Shown here: in pieces, positions 55,018 to 63,516 of the stretch
How positions within the stretch are numbered: position 1 is the stretch's first letter
How the letters are laid out: every line of letters begins with the position of its first letter
From: Streptomyces sp. NBC_01463
GTDB taxonomy: Bacteria > Actinomycetota > Actinomycetes > Streptomycetales > Streptomycetaceae
Direction: 5' to 3'
NCBI GenBank assembly: GCA_036227345.1
Contig: CP109468.1
Location: 8,122,001-8,186,000 of the forward strand
Length of the DNA: 64,000 nt
Translations under genes and position numbers: made by a program
The notes under the pieces: generated by a model
Database searches by the model: none
Seen by the model: the letters and a program-made list of their open reading frames with translations, nothing else
What the model was told of the DNA's origin: nothing

Positions 55018-56022
55018 TCAGCGGGTCTCGCGCTCGTCCCTGGCACGGGACGGCCAGGCGGCCGCCGATCTGCCCGGGGCGAGCTGCTCCACCACGTCGG
55101 CCAGGTCCTCGCAGGCGCGCTCGATCCGGCGCCGGATGTTCTGCTGCTCGGCCACGACGGCGGCCAGCAGCAGAGCGGTGAGCGCGACGGCACCGTTCAG
55201 GACCGTGAGGTTGACCATCACCTCGATGATCGTGTGGTTGGCGAACGGGCCCACCCGGTCCGTGCCCGCGACCACCGCCAGCACGGACACCAGCAGGGCA
55301 CAGGGCGCGCTGCCCGCGAGCCGGAAGCGCAGCGCCGCCCAGATGATGATCGGGAACACCAGATACAGCATCGACAGCGAACTGCGGGTGGCCAGCAGCG
55401 AGCCCATCACCGTGACGGCCAGCAGCGCCCCCGCCTCCACCCACCGGTGGGTGGTCCGCGGCATCCGCACCCTGCGCAGCACGAGAAGGACCGGGGTGAC
55501 CACGAGCACGCCCATGACGTCCCCGGCCCACCACGCCGCCCAGGCCGACCAGAACCCGCTCGCGGGCAGCTTGCCGTCGGCCAGGAGGACGAGGGTGGCC
55601 GTGGTCGCGCTGATCGTCATGCCCACGATCGCCCCCAGGAAGACCAGGACGACACCGTCGCGCAGCCGGTCCAGCTCCGTCCGGAAGCCGACCCTGCGCA
55701 GCAGCAGGAAGGCACAGACGGGGGCGAGCGTGTTCCCCGCCACGACGAAGACGCTGGAGGCCGTCACCGATCCGCTGAGCGTGGCGATGACGAGCAGGGA
55801 GCCGAGCGCGATGCCGGGCCAGATGCGCAGCCCCAGGTACAGCAGACAGCTCAGCGCGATCCCGGTCGGCGGCCACAGCGGGGTGATCACCGCCCCGTGG
55901 ACGGTCACCTGCCGCATCAGTCCCAGGGCCCCGGCCGCGTAGTAGGCACCGGCGACGGCCAGGATGCGCAGTAATGCCACGGCCGTACGTCGGTGCTTCT
56001 CGCTGCGGATCACGCCTCTCAT
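55018..56022 (-). CDS. MASE1-domain membrane protein
   Basis: A 334-aa membrane protein with about eight helices in a MASE1 sensory domain: ALLRILAVAGAYYAAGALGL, VHGAVITPLWPPTGIALSCLLYLGLRIWPGIALGSL, AGNTLAPVCAFLLLRRVGF, WAAWWAGDVMGVLVVTPVLLVL. Usually MASE1 is the N-terminal half of a histidine kinase or GGDEF protein; here only a short cytoplasmic helix (about 295-315) follows. It lies downstream of a SpoIIE phosphatase on the same strand with a 60-base gap. The two may form a split sensor-effector pair. Ligand unknown. Confidence 0.85.
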   Translation of the reverse strand: MRGVIRSEKHRRTAVALLRILAVAGAYYAAGALGLMRQVTVHGAVITPLWPPTGIALSCLLYLGLRIWPGIALGSLLVIATLSGSVTASSVFVVAGNTLAPVCAFLLLRRVGFRTELDRLRDGVVLVFLGAIVGMTISATTATLVLLADGKLPASGFWSAWAAWWAGDVMGVLVVTPVLLVLRRVRMPRTTHRWVEAGALLAVTVMGSLLATRSSLSMLYLVFPIIIWAALRFRLAGSAPCALLVSVLAVVAGTDRVGPFANHTIIEVMVNLTVLNGAVALTALLLAAVVAEQQNIRRRIERACEDLADVVEQLAPGRSAAAWPSRARDERETR

Positions 56023-56082
56023 CAGACACCGGCCACCAGCGGAGGCGACCGCGTGACACGCGCGCCGGTCCCCGGCGGTGAC

Positions 56083-56934
56083 TCATCCCGCGGCGGCGGG
56101 GTACGCCTCGTGGCGCAGGACGAGCACCGCGGCGTCGTCCTCGTGCCCGGTGCGCGCCGCCGTCCGCAGAATGGCGTCGGCCAGTTCGTCGGCGCTGTCG
56201 CCCACGCGTGAACGCACCAGTTGCACGACGGCGTCCAGACCCTCGTCGAGGGGGTAGGAAGGGCCTTCGACCACCCCGTCGGTGAGCAGGACGAACGCGC
56301 TGCCGGGCGCGAGCCGCCGCGTGGTTACGGGGTACTCCTCACCGCTCTGGATCCCGAGCGGCAGACCGCCCTCGTCCTCGGTGACGCCGGACCGCCCGTC
56401 GGCGGTCGCCCACACGGCGCCCACATGCCCGGCCCGGGCGCTCTGCAGCTCCAGGGTGCGCGGGTCGAGCCGGACGAAGGTGCAGGTGGCCAGGAGACCT
56501 GAGTCCACGGACAGCAGCAGGTCATTGGTGCGGCGCACCACCTCGCCCGGATCCGAGGCCGTCACCGCCAGCGCCCGCATGGCGATGCGGACCTGGCCCA
56601 TGAAGGCCGCCGCCTCGACGTCATGGCCCTGGACGTCCCCGATGGCGAACGCCAGCGAACCGTCGGGCAGCCGGAACCCGTCGTACCAGTCACCGCCGAT
56701 GTCCAGGCCGCTGCGCGCGGGGGTGTACCGGGCAGCGGCCTGCAGCCCGGGCAGGGCGGGCAGCGTGGAGGGGAGCATCTCGCGCTGGAGCGCCTGGGCC
56801 AGTTCCACCCGCGCCTGATGCACCTCCACCTCGCGGCGTGCCCGTGAGGTGAGGTGCTGGAGCGTGGTGAGCAACTCCTCGGCACTGGCCGAGCGGGGAG
56901 GACGACGCCGGTTCATGGGCCGCTCCGCAGACAT
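56083..56934 (-). CDS. SpoIIE-type PP2C Ser/Thr phosphatase
   Basis: A 283-aa cytoplasmic phosphatase: an N-terminal helix of about 60 residues (RREVEVHQARVELAQALQREMLP, the linker helix common to this family) and a PP2C/SpoIIE domain. Metal-binding residues are intact: DIGGDWYDGF, IGDVQGHDVEAAAFMG, LLTDGVVEG and HEDDAAVLVLR. It would dephosphorylate an anti-sigma-factor antagonist, but no antagonist or anti-sigma gene is next to it. A MASE1 membrane protein follows in the same operon. ATG 56934; an ATG at 56916 is also possible. Confidence 0.9.
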   Translation of the reverse strand: MSAERPMNRRRPPRSASAEELLTTLQHLTSRARREVEVHQARVELAQALQREMLPSTLPALPGLQAAARYTPARSGLDIGGDWYDGFRLPDGSLAFAIGDVQGHDVEAAAFMGQVRIAMRALAVTASDPGEVVRRTNDLLLSVDSGLLATCTFVRLDPRTLELQSARAGHVGAVWATADGRSGVTEDEGGLPLGIQSGEEYPVTTRRLAPGSAFVLLTDGVVEGPSYPLDEGLDAVVQLVRSRVGDSADELADAILRTAARTGHEDDAAVLVLRHEAYPAAAG

Positions 56935-57192
56935 CTGGGGTGGCCGGCCGCATCACAGGGCTGTCGTGGCGCGACGATCCGGGGAGGCCAACGTTTCGGA
57001 CCCGGAGGGCCCGGGCCCCGGCCCGGCTGCTGCGGGCGTGATGACTGCATCCTATTTCGGTCCGGGGATCCGCGCAGGCCGAGCCGGACCGGGCGGCCGG
57101 GAAGCTGCGCGCCGGGCCGGTCGGGTGGATCCTGGGAGTGCTCCCGCACGCCGGCAGCGCCTGCTCGCCGGTGCGGGGCCCGGAGGTGTGCG

Positions 57193-57492
57193 ATGAATCG
57201 CTCGATGGAATGGACGGTCCATGTCGACCTGTCCGAGACGGACGGTACGACGAAGGCGGAGGCGGTGCTGGACACCGGTACGGCGAAACTCACCGGCCAC
57301 GGAGTCGCCCGGTGCAGTCCCCAGGACCCCGACGTACCCACGATCGGCGGCGAACTGGCGGCGAGCCGCGCGATGCGCGATGTCGCCGGTCAGCTGATGA
57401 GTGTCGCCGACCGCGAACTCGGCAGGGTGGGTGCGGGTCCCGCGGACGGGCCCGTGCCGCCGCCGTACGCCTGGTCGGACGCCACGGCCTGA
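57193..57492 (+). CDS. DUF1876 protein, 99 aa
   Basis: A 99-aa small protein with ATG 57193 after GGAGGTG. It carries the DUF1876 (dsRBD-like fold) pattern: MEWTVHVDLSETDGTTKAEAVLDTGTAKLTGHGVARCSPQDPDVPTIGGELAASRAMRDVAGQL. Similar proteins such as Rv2632c in mycobacteria have no known function; the fold suggests nucleic-acid or ligand binding. Its tail (about 72-99) is Pro/Gly-rich. The next gene lies 51 bases downstream on the same strand, so they may share a transcript. Confidence 0.88.
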   Translation: MNRSMEWTVHVDLSETDGTTKAEAVLDTGTAKLTGHGVARCSPQDPDVPTIGGELAASRAMRDVAGQLMSVADRELGRVGAGPADGPVPPPYAWSDATA

Positions 57493-57543
57493 ACCCGTAA
57501 GCGCCTGCCACGGCCGGCCGAACCGCGAGTCCCGGGGGGACCC

Positions 57544-58185
57544 ATGTGCTGGAGCGCCACCGCCGATCTGGTCGCGGGTACCGCGGTGGCGGCGATCGGT
57601 GCCGGCTGCGTCGTACGCGCGCGCCGGGCGCGGGATCTGCCGCTCGCGGCGCTGCCGCTGCTCCTGGGGGCCCACCAGATCATCGAGTCCGCGGTCTGGC
57701 GGGCGGACGGCGGCACCGGCCCGGCCACCGTGGCATGGGCGGTCATCGCCCTGCCGCTCCTGGCGCTGTGGGTGCCCCTCGGGGTGATGTGCGCCGCCCC
57801 CGCGCACGCCCGCCGCCGTCTCGCCGTGCCGCTGGCGGCCGGCGCCGCGACCTCCGCCGCGCTCGCGTACAGCCTCGCGACACGGCAGGTGACGGCGGAG
57901 ATCCGCGGACACACCCTCGGATACGTCCTCGACCTGCCGCGCCCCGGACTCCTCGTCGCGGGATACCTCCTGGCCACCGTCGGCTCCCTGCTCCTGTCCG
58001 GCGACCGGATCCTCACATGGCTCGGGGTGCTGGTCGCGGGCGGGGCCGCGGTGTGCGCCGCGCTGTGGCGGCTGGAATTCATCTCCACCTGGTGCGCGTT
58101 CGCGGCCGTCTGCTCATTGGTTCTCCTCGGCTGGTCCGGCAGGACGGACCGCCGGCCCCTCGCGTCCGGCCGCGCGACACCCTGA
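57544..58185 (+). CDS. DUF6629-like membrane protein
   Basis: A 213-aa protein of about seven helices with ATG 57544 after GGGGGA. The start MCWSATADLVAGTAVAAIGAGCVVRARRARDLPLAALPLLLGAHQIIESAVWR is the hallmark of a Streptomyces membrane family annotated as DUF6629: MCxSx-x-AD, then the buried His-Gln-x-x-Glu. It may share a transcript with the DUF1876 gene. Function unknown. Confidence 0.8.
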   Translation: MCWSATADLVAGTAVAAIGAGCVVRARRARDLPLAALPLLLGAHQIIESAVWRADGGTGPATVAWAVIALPLLALWVPLGVMCAAPAHARRRLAVPLAAGAATSAALAYSLATRQVTAEIRGHTLGYVLDLPRPGLLVAGYLLATVGSLLLSGDRILTWLGVLVAGGAAVCAALWRLEFISTWCAFAAVCSLVLLGWSGRTDRRPLASGRATP

Positions 58186-58577
58186 CCACCCCGGCCGGTG
58201 TTCGAGGGAACCTCCGTGCTGCTTTCCCGGAGTAACGGAACGGGCGTTCACCTGCGGGGTGGTGGCGGTTGTTACAGAACCCGGACGCCGGGCCGCACAC
58301 CCCGGACGGGCGCGCGACGGGGGCGCGACGGCGCTTGACCGTCCGTCAACCCGGTGCAGCGCGGGTGGGTGCAGCGTGCAGGAATTGACAGGTACCCGGA
58401 CGGTTCGGTGGATGCCGCCTACAGTCGCCCGTGACGGAAATGTCTTTACTTCGTCACACGCACCGGGGCGGTGACCACGGGCGCCGTCATCAGGCCAGAG
58501 TGTGCCTTCCCGGTACCACGCCGGGGCCGAACAACGCCCGGACCGCAAGGCCCGGGCCCGCACCCTGAGGGGTCTTC
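58186..58577. other. Intergenic stretch of 392 bases without a gene
   Basis: No conserved open frame or RNA gene seen. An imperfect dyad GTGACG ... CGTCAC lies at 58431-58457, about 120 bases before the next start. A TTGACA at about 58385 has no matching -10. The region is presumably the promoter and leader of the secreted lamin-tail protein. Confidence 0.5.
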
Positions 58578-59045
58578 ATGTCCCGTTCCGCACGACGGAT
58601 CACCGCAGCCGTTCTCGCTTCCGGCGCACTGGTGGCCGCCGCCGCCCTCCCGGCGGTCGCCGACGACCACGGCCGTGGTCACTCCCAGCGTTCGACCGTC
58701 GTCCTGGGCAAGATCCAGTACAACAGCCCCGGCCGCGACAACGGCTCGAACCGGAGCCTGAACGGCGAGTGGGTCACCGTCACCAACACCAGCCGCCACT
58801 CGGTCAACCTGCGCGGCTGGACCCTCCGTGACGAGAGCCGCCGCACCTACCGGTTCGACCTGCGCCTGCCCGGCGGCTCCTCGGTGCGCGTGCACACCGG
58901 CGTGGGCCGCGACACCCGCACCGACGTCTACCAGGACCTCCGCCGCTACGTCTGGGACAGCAGCGACACGGCGACCCTGCGGGACGCGCACGGTCACAAG
59001 GTCGACTCCAAGTCCTGGGGCCACCGCCACGGCGGCCGCCACTGA
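58578..59045 (+). CDS. Secreted lamin-tail-domain protein
   Basis: A 155-aa exported protein with ATG 58578 after GAGGGG. Signal peptide about 1-28 (ends AVAD). The mature part is one lamin-tail domain (LTD, immunoglobulin-like fold): VLGKIQYNSPGRDNGSNRSLNGEWVTVTNTSRHSVNLRGWTLRDESRRTYRF and VRVHTGVGRDTRTDVYQDLRRYVWDSSDTATLRDAHGHKVDSKSWG. It ends in a His/Arg/Gly tail. Bacterial LTD proteins often accompany nucleases or surface proteins; alone, the role is unknown. Two tandem terminator hairpins follow. Confidence 0.9.
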   Translation: MSRSARRITAAVLASGALVAAAALPAVADDHGRGHSQRSTVVLGKIQYNSPGRDNGSNRSLNGEWVTVTNTSRHSVNLRGWTLRDESRRTYRFDLRLPGGSSVRVHTGVGRDTRTDVYQDLRRYVWDSSDTATLRDAHGHKVDSKSWGHRHGGRH

Positions 59046-59050
59046 TCCGT

Positions 59051-59084
59051 CGGCGGCCGCCCTCCGAACCCGGGGCGGCCGCCG
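59051..59084 (+). terminator. First terminator hairpin after the lamin-tail gene
   Basis: Arms CGGCGGCCGCCC and GGGCGGCCGCCG, 12-bp perfect with a 10-base loop, six bases after the stop codon. Confidence 0.9.
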
Positions 59085-59094
59085 GCGCCCGACC

Positions 59095-59130
59095 GCGGCG
59101 CACCACGGCCCGACCGCCGTGGTGCGCCGC
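59095..59130. terminator. Second terminator hairpin after the lamin-tail gene
   Basis: Arms GCGGCGCACCACGG and CCGTGGTGCGCCGC, 14-bp perfect with an 8-base loop, 10 bases after the first hairpin. It can also stop transcripts from the leftward regulator gene. Confidence 0.88.
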
Positions 59131-59270
59131 ACCCATGTCCGCGTCAGGAGTCACCGGCCGCCGCACGCTCCTCGGTGCTGCGGGCCGTCGCGGTGAGGGT
59201 CATCACCAGCGTGCACAGGACGGCCAGGACGAACGCCGCGGTACGCAGGGGGTTCGGCTGCCCGCGGCCG

Positions 59271-61343
59271 TCACGTGCTGTCGTCGGCCGGGACCTCCTG
59301 CTCGGTCCACAGGGCCTTGCCGTCGGTGTTGTACCGGGTGCCCCAGTGCGTCGCGAGCTGGGAGACGATGAACAGGCCCCGGCCGCCCTCGTCGACGGTG
59401 CGGGCGTGCCGCAGGTGCGGTGCGACCGGGCTGGTGTCGTGGACCTCGCAGGTGAGGGTGCGGTCCAGCATGACCCGCAGATGGAGGGGCGGGGCGCCGT
59501 AGCGGACCGCGTTGGTGATCAGTTCGCTGACGATCAGTTCGGTCGCCTCGATGGTCTCCTCGCCGAGGTGCCAGCCCTCCAGCCTGTCGCGGACCAGGGT
59601 GCGGGCGACGGACGGCGTGGTCCGGTCGTGGGCCAGTTCCCAGGTCGCGACCCGTTCGGGCGGGACGACGCCGGTCCTGGCGAGCAGGAGCGCGGCACCG
59701 TCCGGGTGCGACGCCGCGGGGAGGTTGTAGACGACGGCGTCGCACAGGTCCTGGAGGGGCCGGTCCGGGTAGCCGAGGGCGTCCCGCACCCTGCTCGCCG
59801 ACTCGTCGTCGGACAGCCGGGAACCGGTGAGGAAGGCCAGCACACTGCCCTCGTCGAGTTCGATCGTCGCGGTGGCGAACGGGGCGCTGTCCTCAGAGAA
59901 CAGCGCGGGCCCCTCGGGCACGTCGAGGGTGACCGGGCGGCCGTCCGGATCGACGGCGACCGGTGCCGGGTGCCCCGCACGCGCCACCGTGCAGGTCCGG
60001 GCGAAGGGGTCGTAGACCGCGTACAGACAGCTCGCCGTCAGCGGCTGGCGGTGCAGCGAGTCGCCCGGCGGCAGCGACCTGCGTTCGCGTGCGAGACGGT
60101 CGGCCGTGTCGTTGAGACGGGCCAGCACCTCGTCGGGGTCCAGGTCGAGACCGGCCAGGGCGTGCAGGGCCGTCCGCAACTGCCCCATGGTGATGGCGGT
60201 CTGGAGCCCGTGCCCCGCGACGCTGCCGACGATCAGCGCGGTCCGGGCGCCGGACAGCCCGATGGTGTCGAACCAGCAGCCGCTGTTGCGCCCCGGGATC
60301 AGCACATGGGCGGTCTCCACGGCGATCCGGGCGCCGTCGTGCTGGGGCAGCAGTCTGCGCTGGACGGTCGAGGCGATCACATGGTCGTGCGCGTAGCGCC
60401 GCGAGGTCTCGATGCTCAGTGCCGTATGGGCGGCTGCTGTCAGCATGAGGGTCAGGTCACGCTCGTCGAACGGTTCGGAGCCGGTGCAGCGGTAGAGGCT
60501 GACCAGACCGAGGAAGGCCCCGTGCAGCTTCAGCGGCGCCACGATCAGGGAGTGGGCGCCGGTCGTGGCGATCATGTGCGCGGTGATGGGGTCCGCGTCC
60601 AGCCAGGGGGTGCCTGGGGTGATCTGGATGAGCCTGGGCCGCAGATCGACGGCGGTGAGTGCGTACGGCGTGCCCGCGGGCAGGTGCCGCATCTCGCCCA
60701 CCGGGGTGTCCCCGTCGACCCCGAACTGGGCCGCACGGCGCAGGGGGACATCGGGCCTCACCGGGCTGACCGGCGCACTCGTGCCGCGCAGGACGTCGTC
60801 CACCACCTCGACCACGGCGAAGTCGGCGAACTGCGGTACCAGCGCCGACACCAGGCCCTGGCAGATGGCCTCCATGTCGAGCGAGTGGCCCACGTTCCGG
60901 CGGACCGAGGCCAGGGCGTCCACGCGCGTGCGGGACTTCTCCTGCTCGTTGACGTCGACGACGGCCGCCAGCAGTCCGAGCGGCCGGCCGGAGGGGTCGT
61001 CCAGACGGTGCACGGTCACCATCAGACTGCGGTCGGGTCCGGGTGCCTCCATGAGGCGCCCGCGGATCACATGGTTCAGGAGGGGCGTACCGCTCTCCAG
61101 TACTCCGCGCAGCAGTTCCTCCGACTCCTCGGGGTCCTGCAGCCAGTAGGCGTCGGTGAAGTGCCGTCCCACGATCCGTTCGGGTGCGACCGCGTCGGAC
61201 AGGGTGTTGACCCGCTCCACCCGCAGCTGTGTGTCCAGGACGTGCAGCCCCACCGCGGACTGGCTGAACAGTGCGTCCAGGAGAGCCCCCGTCATCTTGT
61301 CGGCCGGGGATGTCCCAGGGACCGGTGGACCGGCGTCCGGCAC
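59271..61343 (-). CDS. PAS-GAF-SpoIIE-HATPase regulator with degenerate phosphatase domain
   Basis: A protein of about 690 aa. Order: PAS (about 15-135; QSAVGLHVLDTQLRVERVN), GAF (about 150-310; TTGAHSLIVAPLKLHGAFLGLVSLYR), SpoIIE-like domain (about 325-540) and a C-terminal HATPase_c anti-sigma-type kinase domain (about 565-690; EATELIVSELITNAVRYG, DEGGRGLFIVSQLATHWG). In the SpoIIE part the metal ligands are lost: NSGCWFD for GGDW[FY]D, GSVAGHG for GDVxGHG, and LTGSRLS for TDGLVE. It is probably a pseudophosphatase that still senses and may phosphorylate or bind an anti-sigma antagonist. I prefer GTG 61343 (GGGGGTG upstream); ATG 61295 is an alternative. Cytoplasmic. Confidence 0.85.
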   Translation of the reverse strand: MPDAGPPVPGTSPADKMTGALLDALFSQSAVGLHVLDTQLRVERVNTLSDAVAPERIVGRHFTDAYWLQDPEESEELLRGVLESGTPLLNHVIRGRLMEAPGPDRSLMVTVHRLDDPSGRPLGLLAAVVDVNEQEKSRTRVDALASVRRNVGHSLDMEAICQGLVSALVPQFADFAVVEVVDDVLRGTSAPVSPVRPDVPLRRAAQFGVDGDTPVGEMRHLPAGTPYALTAVDLRPRLIQITPGTPWLDADPITAHMIATTGAHSLIVAPLKLHGAFLGLVSLYRCTGSEPFDERDLTLMLTAAAHTALSIETSRRYAHDHVIASTVQRRLLPQHDGARIAVETAHVLIPGRNSGCWFDTIGLSGARTALIVGSVAGHGLQTAITMGQLRTALHALAGLDLDPDEVLARLNDTADRLARERRSLPPGDSLHRQPLTASCLYAVYDPFARTCTVARAGHPAPVAVDPDGRPVTLDVPEGPALFSEDSAPFATATIELDEGSVLAFLTGSRLSDDESASRVRDALGYPDRPLQDLCDAVVYNLPAASHPDGAALLLARTGVVPPERVATWELAHDRTTPSVARTLVRDRLEGWHLGEETIEATELIVSELITNAVRYGAPPLHLRVMLDRTLTCEVHDTSPVAPHLRHARTVDEGGRGLFIVSQLATHWGTRYNTDGKALWTEQEVPADDST

Positions 61344-61554
61344 GTCGCACCCCCATCGGCTCCGCCACCCCTGCGTATCGGCAGCTCTCCGGACAGCCTG
61401 CGCATGCCCCGCGCGGCCCGCCACCGCGCTGCGGCAGACGGGTGAACCCCGCCGCGCGAACGCCCGCCGCCCGTCCGGTGCGCCCGGGCGGCAACCTTTC
61501 CGGGCCCGGCGGGCACTGAGGAATACCACGCCCCCACTCCGGAAGGCACGCACC

Positions 61555-63444
61555 GTGACTCCTGAGCTCTCCTTGACTCCCCGCAGACGCCGCGCCACCC
61601 GCACCCGAACACTGCTCGGCGCCGTCACGGCAGGTCTCCTGGCAGCCACCGCACTGGTCGTCACCGGCCAGACCTCGCATGCCGCGACCGCACGCCAGGC
61701 GGAGGCGCTTGACCGCGGTGTGGTCAGCGTCCACACCGACGCGGGCAACCTGATCAGCTGGCGCTGGCTCGCCACCGACGCGGACGACGTGTCCTTCAAC
61801 GTCTACCGTGCGGGCACCAAGGTGAACGCCTCACCCGTCACCGCCTCGACGAACTACTTCCACGCCGGGGCCCCCAACTCGGCCGACTACACGGTGCGCG
61901 CGGTCGTCGGGGGAGTCGAACAGAGCGACTCCGTCCACGCGATCCAGTTCCGCACCGGCTACAAGGACGTGCCTATCACCCCGCCCGCCGGCGGCACGAC
62001 CCCCGACGGCGTCGCCTACACCTACGAGGCCAACGACGCCTCCGTCGGCGACCTCGACGGCGACGGCGCACTGGACTTCGTACTCAAGTGGCAGCCCACC
62101 AACGCCAAGGACAACTCCCAGTCCGGCTACACCGGCAACACGATCGTCGACGGGATCAGGCTCGACGGCACCCGGCTGTGGCGCGTCGACCTGGGCCGCA
62201 ACATCCGCTCGGGCGCGCACTACACCCAGTTCCAGGTGTACGACTACGACGGCGACGGCAAGGCCGAGGTCGCGATGAAGACCGCCGACGGCAGCGTCGA
62301 CGGCAGGGGCACGGTGATCGGCAGCGCCTCCGCCGACCACCGCAACTCCGCCGGCTACGTCCTGTCCGGCCCCGAGTACCTGACCATGTTCAACGGGCAG
62401 ACGGGCGCCGCCATGGGCACGGTCGACTACGTCCCCGCACGCGGCACCGTCTCCTCATGGGGCGACAGCTACGGCAACCGCGTCGACCGCTTTCTCGCCG
62501 GCACCGCCTACCTCGACGGCGCCAGGCCGTCACTGATCATGGCCCGCGGCTACTACACGCGGACGGTGATCGCCGCCTGGGACTGGCGGAACGGGGCGTT
62601 CACCCGGCGCTGGACCTTCGACACCACCAGCTCGACCAACTCCGGCAAGGGGTACGACGGCCAGGGCAACCACCAGCTCTCGGTCGCCGACGTGGACGCG
62701 GACGGCAGGGACGAGATCGTGTACGGCGCCATGGCCGTCGACGACAACGGCAACGCCCTGTGGACCACGAAGAACGGCCACGGCGACGCGATGCACGTCG
62801 GCGACCTGGACCCGTCCCGGCCCGGGCCGGAGGAGTTCAAGGTCGACGAGGACAGCTCGAAGCCCTCGTCGTGGATGGCGGACGCGCGGACCGGCCAGAT
62901 CATCTGGTCGACGCCGGCCGCCGGTGACAACGGGCGAGGCGTCAGCGACGACATCTGGTCCGGCAGCGCGGGCGCCGAGTCCTGGTCGTCCGCGGCCGAC
63001 GGGGTCCGCAACCCCAAGGGCACCGTCGTGGCGAGCCGCAAGCCCTCCAGCGCCAACTTCCTGGCCTGGTGGGACGGCGACACCACCCGCGAACTCCTGG
63101 ACGGCACCCACATCGACAAGTACGGCACCTCCGCCGACACCCGGCAGCTGACCGGGGCATCGGTCCACTCCAACAACGGGACCAAGGCCACCCCCGCGAT
63201 CTCCGGCGACCTGTTCGGCGACTGGCGCGAGGAAGTGGTCTGGGCGACGACGAACAACACCGCGCTGCGGATCTACTCCACGCCGTACGAGACCGGCACG
63301 AAGATCACCACACTGCTCCACGACACCACCTACCGCACGGCGCTGGCCTGGCAGAACACGGCTTACAACCAGCCCCCGCACCCGAGCTTCCACATCGGGA
63401 GCGGAATGGCGGCGGCGCCGCGGCCGGCCGTGTCGACGCCATAG
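61555..63444 (+). CDS. Rhamnogalacturonan lyase, polysaccharide lyase family 11
   Basis: A 629-aa secreted enzyme with GTG 61555 after GGAAGG. Signal peptide about 1-44 ends SHAA. It has the PL11 layout: a short immunoglobulin-like N-terminal domain (about 50-140, WRWLATDADDVSFNVYRAG) and an eight-bladed propeller with repeated calcium-binding Asp motifs (VGDLDGDGALDFVLKWQP, VYDYDGDGKAEVAMKTADG, VADVDADGRDEIVYG, HVGDLDPSRPGPEEFKVDE) and SGDLFGDWREEVVWAT. It cleaves the rhamnosyl-galacturonic acid backbone of pectin. No carbohydrate-binding module is visible. Independent of the CelR sites at the other end of the window. Confidence 0.95.
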   Translation: MTPELSLTPRRRRATRTRTLLGAVTAGLLAATALVVTGQTSHAATARQAEALDRGVVSVHTDAGNLISWRWLATDADDVSFNVYRAGTKVNASPVTASTNYFHAGAPNSADYTVRAVVGGVEQSDSVHAIQFRTGYKDVPITPPAGGTTPDGVAYTYEANDASVGDLDGDGALDFVLKWQPTNAKDNSQSGYTGNTIVDGIRLDGTRLWRVDLGRNIRSGAHYTQFQVYDYDGDGKAEVAMKTADGSVDGRGTVIGSASADHRNSAGYVLSGPEYLTMFNGQTGAAMGTVDYVPARGTVSSWGDSYGNRVDRFLAGTAYLDGARPSLIMARGYYTRTVIAAWDWRNGAFTRRWTFDTTSSTNSGKGYDGQGNHQLSVADVDADGRDEIVYGAMAVDDNGNALWTTKNGHGDAMHVGDLDPSRPGPEEFKVDEDSSKPSSWMADARTGQIIWSTPAAGDNGRGVSDDIWSGSAGAESWSSAADGVRNPKGTVVASRKPSSANFLAWWDGDTTRELLDGTHIDKYGTSADTRQLTGASVHSNNGTKATPAISGDLFGDWREEVVWATTNNTALRIYSTPYETGTKITTLLHDTTYRTALAWQNTAYNQPPHPSFHIGSGMAAAPRPAVSTP

Positions 63445-63516
63445 GCGCGTACACGTAGGCCTGTTGAGGTACCGGGTGCCGCCCCCGTCGCCCCGACCGG
63501 CCGGGCATGCGCGATC

